Below are positions 55,896-62,830 of a stretch of 64,000 bases of DNA, one piece after another; within the stretch, counting starts at the first letter, position 1; every line of letters begins with the position of its first letter. The position numbers and the translations under genes were made by a program. The DNA comes from Methanobrevibacter_A acididurans (GTDB lineage Archaea; Methanobacteriota; Methanobacteria; Methanobacteriales; Methanobacteriaceae): contig NZ_CP166991.1 of the NCBI RefSeq assembly GCF_046197875.1, forward strand, positions 1,426,001 through 1,490,000, written 5' to 3'. Below the pieces are notes generated by a model. The model ran no database searches. It was given only the letters and a program-made list of their open reading frames with translations, and was not told the origin of the DNA.

Positions 55896-56879
55896 ATGGG
55901 TGTAAAATTTACTGATATTATTGAAACAGAAGAAATTGGATTTAAAGATTTAGAAGGGCATAGTGTTGCAATTGACACATATAATACTCTTTACCAATTT
56001 TTATCAGGTATACGTCAAAGAGATGGAACACCTCTTATGGATCAAGATGGTAATATTACTTCACATCTTAGTGGATTATTATACAGAACTTCTTCAATTG
56101 TTGAAAAGGGAATTAAACCAATTTATGTTTTTGATGGAAAACATTCTGACTTTAAAACAAACACTGTTATGAAAAGAAAAGAAGTTAGAAATGAATCTGA
56201 AAAAAAATGGAAAGAAGCATTAGATGAGGGGAATGAAGAAGAAGCTCGTAAATTTGCAATGCGTTCATCAAAAATATCTCCTTATATAATAGAATCTTCT
56301 AAAAAATTACTTGATTTATTAGGAATTCCATATGTACAATCTAAAAGTGAAGGTGAAGCTCAAGCATCATATATGGTTCAAAAAGGAGATGCTTGGTCTG
56401 TTGCATCACAAGACTATGATTGTTTATTATTTGGGGCTTCAAGAACTGTTCGAAATTTAACTTTAAGTGGGGGTTTATCTAATTTAAAATATATGGAACT
56501 TGAAAAAATTCTCGCAAATTTAGATTTAACAAGAAACCAATTAATAGATATTGCAATTTTAGTAGGTACTGACTTTAATGAGGGAATTAAAGGCATAGGG
56601 GCAAAAACTGGATTAAAATTAATTAAAAATGATAGTTTAGAAAATATTTTAAAAAACAAAGAGGTAGAATTAGAAGTAGACCCGGATATTCTTAGAAATA
56701 TTTTTTTAAAACCTGAAGTTAACACAAATTATGAAATTAAATGGAAAAATGTTAAACTAGATCAATTAACTGAATTTATGTGTGAAGAACATGGTTTTTC
56801 AGAAGCTAGAGTTGTAAGTTCTGCAAATAAAATGAAAAAATTAAATTCAACACAAAAAAGTTTAGAAGATTGGTTTTAA
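55896..56879 (+). CDS. fen: Flap endonuclease FEN-1
   Basis: A 327-residue XPG/FEN nuclease. The N-region has IDTYNTLYQFL and VFDGKHSDFK; the internal region has EGEAQASYMVQKG, SQDYDCLLFG and the helix-hairpin-helix GIKGIGAKTGLKLI. The end NSTQKSLEDWF is the PCNA-binding PIP box. It trims Okazaki flaps and feeds DNA ligase. It follows the DUF98 gene with a short gap, ATG after GTGATTAA. Confidence 0.95.
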   Translation: MGVKFTDIIETEEIGFKDLEGHSVAIDTYNTLYQFLSGIRQRDGTPLMDQDGNITSHLSGLLYRTSSIVEKGIKPIYVFDGKHSDFKTNTVMKRKEVRNESEKKWKEALDEGNEEEARKFAMRSSKISPYIIESSKKLLDLLGIPYVQSKSEGEAQASYMVQKGDAWSVASQDYDCLLFGASRTVRNLTLSGGLSNLKYMELEKILANLDLTRNQLIDIAILVGTDFNEGIKGIGAKTGLKLIKNDSLENILKNKEVELEVDPDILRNIFLKPEVNTNYEIKWKNVKLDQLTEFMCEEHGFSEARVVSSANKMKKLNSTQKSLEDWF

Positions 56880-56910
56880 AATTTATTTATTATCAAAAAA
56901 AGTTTAAATC

Positions 56911-57570
56911 TTAATATGGGGAGAATGATACTCCAAATAATTCTCGAACATATTTTATTGCTAAATCCACTTGTTTAGGATATTTAGCACTTATATTTTT
57001 TTCATATTCTTGACGTGTATTTGATTTAGTTACTAAGTATAATAAATCCATAGCTTTATCAATAGATAATTTTTTATTAAAACCATACTGGTTTTCTACT
57101 TTTTTTAAATCAAAATGTTTACTATTGAATGATGGGATTTCTATAGTTTTACAAACAGTTTCTTTTTCAAAATATTTAAATCGTATTAATGGTGAAACTG
57201 AGCTAACTAATATAAAATTCCCACAATCTATTAAAGGTGGAACTCCTTGAGATTGAAATCTTGAATCATCAATTAACTTTTTATAATGGGAAATATTATA
57301 ACAGTGAAGTTCCGTGTAAAAATCAGGCTTATATTTTTGTATTAAATCAATTATTTTTTTACCTTGTTTAGATTTATAGAATTTTTTATTTATTGTTGAT
57401 ATATATGGTGTGTCATCTAAATTGTATATGTAAATCTGTCCTGGCCCAAAATCTTCTTTTTTTAAGAGTTTTATAAGGTTAATTGTAGTTCTACCTTCGT
57501 TTCCATGTATTCCACCAATTATTAATTTTGTTGGACCTTTTCCATTATTTATATGACGGTAATATGACAT
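56911..57570 (-). CDS. DUF2119 family protein with M14-like HGNE motif
   Basis: A 219-residue methanogen protein. IIGGIHGNEG (His 22, Glu 25) and ELHCY (His 89) have the HxxE...H spacing of zinc-dependent M14/AstE peptidases and deacylases. The Asn 24 and conserved Arg-Arg pair of true carboxypeptidases are not clear. I infer a metal-dependent amidohydrolase or deacylase. It lies between fen (convergent) and ahcY on the minus strand. Confidence 0.72.
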   Translation of the reverse strand: MSYYRHINNGKGPTKLIIGGIHGNEGRTTINLIKLLKKEDFGPGQIYIYNLDDTPYISTINKKFYKSKQGKKIIDLIQKYKPDFYTELHCYNISHYKKLIDDSRFQSQGVPPLIDCGNFILVSSVSPLIRFKYFEKETVCKTIEIPSFNSKHFDLKKVENQYGFNKKLSIDKAMDLLYLVTKSNTRQEYEKNISAKYPKQVDLAIKYVRELFGVSFSPY

Positions 57571-57606
57571 TTTTTTCTATAAATTTTTATTATTAAAAAT
57601 AAAATT

Positions 57607-57630
57607 AAAAAGAGAAGTTTCTCTTTTTTT
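57607..57630 (-). terminator. ahcY terminator stem-loop
   Basis: AAAAAGAGA (57607-57615) and TCTCTTTTT (57620-57628) form a 9-bp stem around AGTT, 10-30 bp after the ahcY stop on the minus strand, with T-rich sequence beyond. Confidence 0.65.
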
Positions 57631-57637
57631 TAAATTT

Positions 57638-58888
57638 TTATGTTCCTTGAGCCCAATTAGCTAAATAAGATTCTTGGGTATCTGATAAGGAATCTATTTC
57701 TATTCCCATTGCTTTAAGTTTTAATCTAGCAACGGTATCATCAATAGAATCAGGTGCTTTCATAACATCTATTGGTAAATCGTTTTCTAAAATATATTTT
57801 GCAGATAATGCTTGTACTGCAAAACTCATATCCATTATTTCTGCTGGATGTCCTTGACCTCTAGCTGCAGCGAGATTTACTAATCTTCCATCTGCTAATA
57901 GATAAAGTTTTCTACCGTCTTCCATTACAAACATTTCTATACTTTCTCTTACTTCTTCTACCGCTACAGATTGTGATTCTAAATCTTCTCGATTTATTTC
58001 TACATTGAAATGTCCAGAATTTGCTAGTAAACATCCATCTTTCATATATTTGAAGTCATCACCTTTAATAATGTCAATATTTCCTGTTACAGTTATTATT
58101 AAATCAGCGATTTTGACAGCTTCTCTAATAGTCATTACTCTAAAACCATCCATTCTTGCTTCTAAAGCTCTGATTGGATCCACTTCAGTTACTATTACAT
58201 TTGCTCCTAAACCATCAGCTCTTGATGCTACTCCACGGCCACACCAACCGTATCCACATACAACAACATTTTTTCCTGCAATTAACATATTAGTTGTTCC
58301 CATGATAGCATCTAATGAGGATTGTCCAGTACCATAACGATTATCAAATAGATATTTAGTATATGCATCATTAACCGCTACAACTGGGAATTTTAATGCA
58401 CCATCAGCATGCATTCCTTCTAATCTATGAACACCTGTTGTTGTTTCTTCACATGCACCCATAATTGTTTTTAAAAGATCTGGTCGTTTTTCATGAATTG
58501 TTAGAATCATGTCTGCCCCATCATCAATTATTATGTCAGGTTTATGACTTAGTACATCATTTATAGTTGAGTAATATTCTGTTTCACTTTGTTCTCTCCA
58601 CCCATAAATGTTTAATCCTAAAGCTGCTCCTCCTGCTGCTGCATCATCATGAGTTGAAAGAGGATTACAACCAGTCATTGCTACTTCTGCCCCTCCTGCT
58701 TGTAATGTTAATCCTAAATTTACAGTTTTAGGTTCTAAATGTAAACAAGATCCTATGGTAATTCCTTCAAAAGGTTTTTCTTCTTCAAATTGTTTTTTAA
58801 TATGTTCAAGAACAGGCATGTGTTTTTGAACCCATTTAATTTTTCTTATACCCTCATCGGCAAGGGCCATATCTTTTACTTTACTCAT
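57638..58888 (-). CDS. ahcY: S-adenosylhomocysteine (or S-inosylhomocysteine) hydrolase
   Basis: A 416-residue NAD-dependent hydrolase: VCGYGWCGRGVA nucleotide loop, GTGQSSLDAIMG and the closing DLPIDVMKAPDSIDDTVARLKL. It breaks S-adenosylhomocysteine left by methyltransferases. Methanogens related to M. jannaschii hydrolyse the inosyl form after deamination; the MTIP-type phosphorylase in this window suits that route, so the substrate is likely SIH. ATG after AAAAGTGATTATC. Confidence 0.92.
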   Translation of the reverse strand: MSKVKDMALADEGIRKIKWVQKHMPVLEHIKKQFEEEKPFEGITIGSCLHLEPKTVNLGLTLQAGGAEVAMTGCNPLSTHDDAAAGGAALGLNIYGWREQSETEYYSTINDVLSHKPDIIIDDGADMILTIHEKRPDLLKTIMGACEETTTGVHRLEGMHADGALKFPVVAVNDAYTKYLFDNRYGTGQSSLDAIMGTTNMLIAGKNVVVCGYGWCGRGVASRADGLGANVIVTEVDPIRALEARMDGFRVMTIREAVKIADLIITVTGNIDIIKGDDFKYMKDGCLLANSGHFNVEINREDLESQSVAVEEVRESIEMFVMEDGRKLYLLADGRLVNLAAARGQGHPAEIMDMSFAVQALSAKYILENDLPIDVMKAPDSIDDTVARLKLKAMGIEIDSLSDTQESYLANWAQGT

Positions 58889-59074
58889 TGATAATCACTT
58901 TTTAAATTTAAAAATTATTTTTTATGTAAGTTATATTATTATATTATATTACTATTTTTTATTATATGTTTTATTAAAAATTATGTATTAAAATTTTATT
59001 TATCTTTTTTATGAAAAAATAAATTTTTTAATTTATGTATTATTGGATAATTATTTGCAAAAATTTAGTAAAAA

Positions 59075-59090
59075 GGGAAAACTTTATAAG
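59075..59090 (+). promoter_or_regulatory. Promoter of tRNA-Met
   Basis: GGGAAA followed by ACTTTATAA (TATA box 59083-59089) lies about 35-40 bp before the tRNA 5' end, the spacing expected for an archaeal tRNA promoter. Confidence 0.6.
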
Positions 59091-59123
59091 AGATTAGTTA
59101 CTAAAATTTTATTACTGTCAGAT

Positions 59124-59231
59124 GCCGGGGTGGCTCAGCTGGTTAGAGCGCACGGCTCATAGGGTTTTAAGCAGTGCTCTGACAATTCCTGGGATACCGT
59201 GAGGCCACGGGTTCGAATCCCGTTCCCGGCA
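59124..59231 (+). tRNA. tRNA-Met (CAT), elongator, with 34-nt intron
   Basis: GCCGGGG pairs with TCCCGGC plus discriminator A, with D-arm GCTCAGCTGGTTAGAGC and T-arm ACGGG-TTCGAAT-CCCGT. The anticodon loop is CTCATA, then an insert, then A with stem CACGG/CCGTG. The intron spans about 59162-59195, between bases 37 and 38, the standard archaeal site, and would be cut by tRNA-splicing endonuclease and joined by the RtcB of this window. CCA is not encoded. The first base pair (G-C) and the sequence mark it as the elongator, not the initiator. Confidence 0.93.
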
Positions 59232-59367
59232 TTTTTACAATCCCAGGAATAATATACATTAGTTTTAACTATTTTTAAATAATTTATAACCTAAATAATT
59301 ATTAATCGCAACTAAGTATCATTTTAAATAACCTATTTTAAATTATAAAAGTATTAGGTGAAAAAAA

Positions 59368-60537
59368 TTGCAATATAAAGAATTAGGGAATACTGGCGAA
59401 AAAGTTTCTATTTTAGGTTTTGGAGCTATGCGTTTACCCCACGAAAATTCTAACGATGAAATTAACTTAGGAAAAACTAATGAGATACTTAGTTATGGTA
59501 TTGATAATGGAATAAATATAATTGATACAGGTTATTCATTCCATGCTACTGATTTAAAGGGTAAAGGTAATTGTGAACCTGTTATTGGAAATTTTTTAGA
59601 AAATGGTTATAGAGAAAAAGTTTTATTATCTGCTAAATTACCTAGTTGGTTAATTAAAGAAAAAAATGATATGGAAAACATATTTAATGAACAATTATCT
59701 AGGTTAAAGACAGATCATATTGATATTTATTTATTACATGGATTAAATAGCGAATATTGGTCCAATTATAAATCTTTAGATGTTTTTGATTTTTTAGATG
59801 ATATCTTAAATGATGGTAGGGTAAAACATATAGGTTTTTCTGCACATACTGAATTTGACATATTGATGAGTATTATAAGTGAATATGATAAATGGGAAGT
59901 TGTATTAAGTCAAATGAATTATTTAGATGAAAATTATAAAAGTGGTCTTGCTGGATTAGATTTGATTAATAGTATGGGAATTGGAAATATTATTATGGAA
60001 CCTCTTAGGGGAGGAAGATTAGTTGAAAATATTCCTAAAGATATAAAAGATATGTGGAATACTGCTGAAGTTAATAGAACTCCTGTTGAATGGGCTTTTG
60101 ATTACTTATGGAATATGGAAAATGTTGATTGTGTTCTTAGTGGTATGAATTCTTTAAAACAAGTTCAAGAGAATATCGAAATTGCATGTAATGCTAAAGT
60201 TAATTCTATTTCAGAAAATGATTTAAGTTTAATTAATGAAGTGGCTAGGGAATATAGATTTAAAAAGGGTAATGATTGTACAGGTTGTCAGTATTGTATG
60301 CCTTGTCCTAATGGGGTTAATATTCCTAATTGTTTTAGAGAGTATAATATAGCTAAGATATTGGATGATCCTGCTGCTAGTAGTATGCATTATTTTAACT
60401 TAATTTCTGAGAATAGTAGAGCAGATAAATGTAATAATTGTGGTAAATGTTTAAATTTTTGCCCTCAACTTATTAACATTCCTAATGAGCTTAAAAAAGT
60501 TCATGAATTATTTGGTGAAAATTTTAACTTATTTTAA
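59368..60537 (+). CDS. Aldo/keto reductase with C-terminal [4Fe-4S] cluster domain
   Basis: A 389-residue protein: an AKR TIM barrel (1-290; GFGAMRLP, DTGYSFH with the catalytic Tyr, LLHGL) followed by two ferredoxin-like motifs, CTGCQYCMPCPNG and CNNCGKCLNFCP. This arrangement is usual in anaerobes, where the Fe-S domain may provide electrons in place of NADPH. Substrate unknown. The start is TTG with GGTG upstream. It is followed by a ThiF-like gene 0.1 kb on. Confidence 0.87.
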   Translation: MQYKELGNTGEKVSILGFGAMRLPHENSNDEINLGKTNEILSYGIDNGINIIDTGYSFHATDLKGKGNCEPVIGNFLENGYREKVLLSAKLPSWLIKEKNDMENIFNEQLSRLKTDHIDIYLLHGLNSEYWSNYKSLDVFDFLDDILNDGRVKHIGFSAHTEFDILMSIISEYDKWEVVLSQMNYLDENYKSGLAGLDLINSMGIGNIIMEPLRGGRLVENIPKDIKDMWNTAEVNRTPVEWAFDYLWNMENVDCVLSGMNSLKQVQENIEIACNAKVNSISENDLSLINEVAREYRFKKGNDCTGCQYCMPCPNGVNIPNCFREYNIAKILDDPAASSMHYFNLISENSRADKCNNCGKCLNFCPQLINIPNELKKVHELFGENFNLF

Positions 60538-60646
60538 ATCTTTTTTTGTTTTTTTTTATTTAATTTTAATTATATAAGATTAAAAATTATTAATATAAAA
60601 TAGATATATTAAATTAAATAAAATTTAATTATAATTAGTGATGAAA

Positions 60647-61399
60647 ATGCCAACAAGATATAAGGAAATGGGTTATTGGGAAATTGCAAGTAGACAAATG
60701 AGTATTGTTACAAAAAGCCAGCAAAAAAGATTTAAAGAATCAAAAATAGGAGTTGTTGGTTGTGGTGGTATTGGTGGTTCAGTTATAGAAATGCTAGCTC
60801 GTATGGGTGTTGGAGAGTTAAATCTTATTGATAAAGATTATTTTGATTTCTCCAATTTAAATAGACAATTATTGAGTACAACTTCAACTTTAAGAAAATC
60901 TAAAAGTGAAACTGGAAAAGAAAGAGTAAGAATAGTTAATCCTTATGTGAAAGTTAATACTTTTAACGAAGAATTAGATGAAAGTAATGTTAATTATTTA
61001 GTAGGCGATTGTGATATTGTTATTGATGCATTGGATAATTTAATTTCAAGAATTATTTTATCTAGATTTACTAAAGAACATAATATCCCTTTAGTTCATG
61101 GGGCAATTCATGGTACTATGGGACAAATTACTGTTTTTACAAAGGATAGTGAAAGTTATGAAGAATTATTTGAATTACCTTCAGTTAATAAAAAAATCAA
61201 TGCCCAAATTGTTAAAGAAATTGAATCATTAAATAATGGTGTTCCCCCAGTTATCGGCCCAGTTCCTAATATAATTGGGGCTTTACAAGCATTTGAGGCA
61301 TATAAATATATTACGGGTGTTGGAAAAGTTATTTATTCTCCAAATATTTTTAAATTTGATTTATTGAATTTGAATTCTTTTTGTACTGTTAAATTATAA
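60647..61399 (+). CDS. ThiF/MoeB/HesA-family E1-like adenylyltransferase
   Basis: A 250-residue protein with VVGCGGIGGSVIEMLARMGVG (in part), the LIDKDYFDFSNLNRQLL acidic loop and the DALDN helix, the ATP-binding core of E1-like enzymes. There is no CxxC zinc pair at the C-terminus, so it is a short member acting on a ThiS/MoaD/SAMP-type ubiquitin-like partner. ATG at 60647 follows GTGAT by 4 bases. Partner protein is not in the window. Confidence 0.85.
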   Translation: MPTRYKEMGYWEIASRQMSIVTKSQQKRFKESKIGVVGCGGIGGSVIEMLARMGVGELNLIDKDYFDFSNLNRQLLSTTSTLRKSKSETGKERVRIVNPYVKVNTFNEELDESNVNYLVGDCDIVIDALDNLISRIILSRFTKEHNIPLVHGAIHGTMGQITVFTKDSESYEELFELPSVNKKINAQIVKEIESLNNGVPPVIGPVPNIIGALQAFEAYKYITGVGKVIYSPNIFKFDLLNLNSFCTVKL

Positions 61400-61461
61400 T
61401 TCTTATTTTAAATTTTTTTAATGAATTAATATAATATTTTTTTTAGTTTTTGTATTATTTT

Positions 61462-61478
61462 GGTTTTGTAGAAACCCT
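61462..61478 (+). repeat. Left terminal inverted repeat
   Basis: 17-bp end of the IS, preceded directly by the left copy of ATTATTTT (61454-61461). Confidence 0.9.
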
Positions 61479-61498
61479 TTATTTTTTTTCTAATTTTT

Positions 61499-61604
61499 TT
61501 TCAATTGAAATTGTACCTTGATGTTTTTGTTTTTTCGATTTCTTTTAATTTAGGTTTAAGAAGTTTTAAGAAGGTTTCAAGTCTTTACACTTGAAATAGT
61601 ACCT
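61499..61604. repeat. Palindromes and direct repeat in the IS left region
   Basis: TTTCAATTGAAA (61499-61510) is a perfect 12-bp palindrome. TTTCAAGT (61575-61582) and ACTTGAAA (61589-61596) form an inverted repeat with a 6-base spacer. TTGAAATTGTACCT (61505-61518) and TTGAAATAGTACCT (61591-61604) are direct repeats with one mismatch. The sequence TTTACACTTGAAAT (61584-61597) matches, from memory, the M. thermautotrophicus mini-ORB. Confidence 0.7.
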
Positions 61605-61664
61605 ATGATATTTAAAATAAGTAAAGAATAAGTATTAATATTAAAATGGAGAATAAATATTAAT

Positions 61665-62654
61665 ATGACAAGTAAAAACATTAATTTTCCAAGTAATTCT
61701 TTGTTTTCTAAGCAATTAAATCTTTCGGATTTTAACTTTGAAAAACCTTACAAAAAATTTTATAAAAAGTACTTTTAAAAAATCGTAATGAGGATTTAAC
61801 AAATAATCAACTGTTAAAATTTATTGAAACAACTTTTAACTATGCAAAAATGTGCTTAAATACTTATTCTAATTATTTTAGCAATCATTTATACACACAA
61901 CCTGTTTTATTCACTATTTTATCACTTAAAAATTTTATACTAAAAAGCACATTTCGTGAATATAACTCAATTTTTTACAGTTATCTGACCAATATAATTA
62001 AATATTTGCGGATAAAAAAGGTCCCACATTACACTACAATCCAAAAATTTTTCCAAAAACTACCATCTGGTACTTTAAGAAAAATCAACCAATTAATATT
62101 ATCTCAACATGATATAAGTGGAGAAATAATAGCCCTTGATGGATCAGGATTCACCAACGATTATGCTGACAAATATTATGCAATAATACGAGCTAAAGAA
62201 CGAAAAAGCTATGTTAAAAACCATATTGCAATAGACATAAAAACTCTTTTAATCCTAAATTATGCAACTCAAAGAGGACCTTAGAAGTGACACCAAGTTC
62301 GCAATCAATTCCATAAGACAAACAAAAAAAATATCATCCACATTTACATATTAGCAGACAGAGCATACGACACAGAACCCATAAGAAAATGTATAAACGA
62401 ATACACTGGAGCTTTTGACCATAATACCAATTAAAACTAGAGCCAAAAAAGGACATTACAGACTTAACAGCATATCCATCTTCAGACCCAAAATATACAG
62501 TCTAAGAAGCAATGTAGAAGGAGTATTCAGCGTAATCAAAAGACTATTTAACGGAACAAACCGAAGCCGAACATTAAAACTATCAAACAAAGAAACAAAA
62601 CTCAAAAACCTAATCTACAACATCCACAGATCAACACAACTACCAAAAAAATAG
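61665..62654 (+). pseudogene. Transposase with four homopolymer frameshifts
   Basis: The frame begins with ATG at 61665 (MTSKNINFPSNSLF). It is broken by loss of an A in the A5 run at 61764-61768, gain of a T at 62281-62282, loss of an A in the A8 run at 62324-62331 and gain of a T at 62413-62416. Correcting the four restores one reading frame of about 330 residues with no other stop, holding the DDE triad: Asp in IALDGSGF, Asp in LADRAYD and Glu in SNVEGVFSVIKR. So the gene is either newly decayed or carries homopolymer sequencing errors. Confidence 0.85.
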
Positions 62655-62669
62655 GGTTTCTACAAAGCC
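62653..62669 (-). repeat. Right terminal inverted repeat
   Basis: 17-bp end of the IS matching the left end except at its third base (C for T). It overlaps the transposase stop codon (62652-62654) and is followed by the right copy of ATTATTTT (62670-62677). Confidence 0.9.
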
Positions 62670-62677
62670 ATTATTTT

Positions 62678-62692
62678 AAAAAAGTTTATATA
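62678..62692 (+). promoter_or_regulatory. glnA promoter (BRE/TATA)
   Basis: AAAAAAG followed by TTTATATA (62685-62692) is the clear TATA box in front of glnA. Transcription would start around 62712-62716, inside the first operator. The IS target duplication ends at 62677, so the insertion has replaced everything upstream of the core promoter. Confidence 0.75.
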
Positions 62693-62701
62693 GTATTAGG
62701 T

Positions 62702-62715
62702 GGAAATGTAATTCC
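62702..62715. promoter_or_regulatory. NrpR-type operator 1
   Basis: GGAA-ATGTAA-TTCC is an exact GGAA-N6-TTCC palindrome. In Methanococcus maripaludis NrpR represses nif and glnA through this consensus. It overlaps the expected glnA transcription start. Confidence 0.85.
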
Positions 62716-62718
62716 GTA

Positions 62719-62732
62719 GGAAGTAACCTTCC
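62719..62732. promoter_or_regulatory. NrpR-type operator 2
   Basis: GGAA-GTAACC-TTCC is a second exact copy, 17 bp centre to centre from the first, just downstream of the expected transcription start. A third partial TTCC half (62740-62743) follows in CTAACTTCC. Confidence 0.85.
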
Positions 62733-62830
62733 GGCTAACTTCCAATTTAATTTACTTAAAAAAAACAAAACTTAAAAGTAAACCCATACAAAGATAAAAC
62801 ATAACTAATTATAAATGGAGAATTTATTAC

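Larger units (their letters stand above)
61462..62669. mobile_element. Insertion sequence, about 1.2 kb, IS5/ISH1-like, with TIRs and 8-bp target duplication
   Basis: The left end GGTTTTGTAGAAACCCT (61462-61478) and the inverted right end AGGGTTTCTACAAAGCC (62653-62669) match at 16 of 17 positions. ATTATTTT occurs directly before the left end (61454-61461) and directly after the right end (62670-62677), an exact 8-bp target-site duplication, so the boundaries are clear. The element carries one transposase frame, broken by frameshifts, and a 200-bp non-coding left part with two palindromes. The 8-bp duplication and the DDE pattern fit the ISH1 group of the IS5 family; that family call is inference. 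Confidence 0.92.

Noticed and set aside
61665..62654. Programmed frameshifting of the transposase
   Set aside because: Four separate shifts of alternating direction in homopolymers are not like the single -1 shift used by IS elements; decay or sequencing error is simpler.
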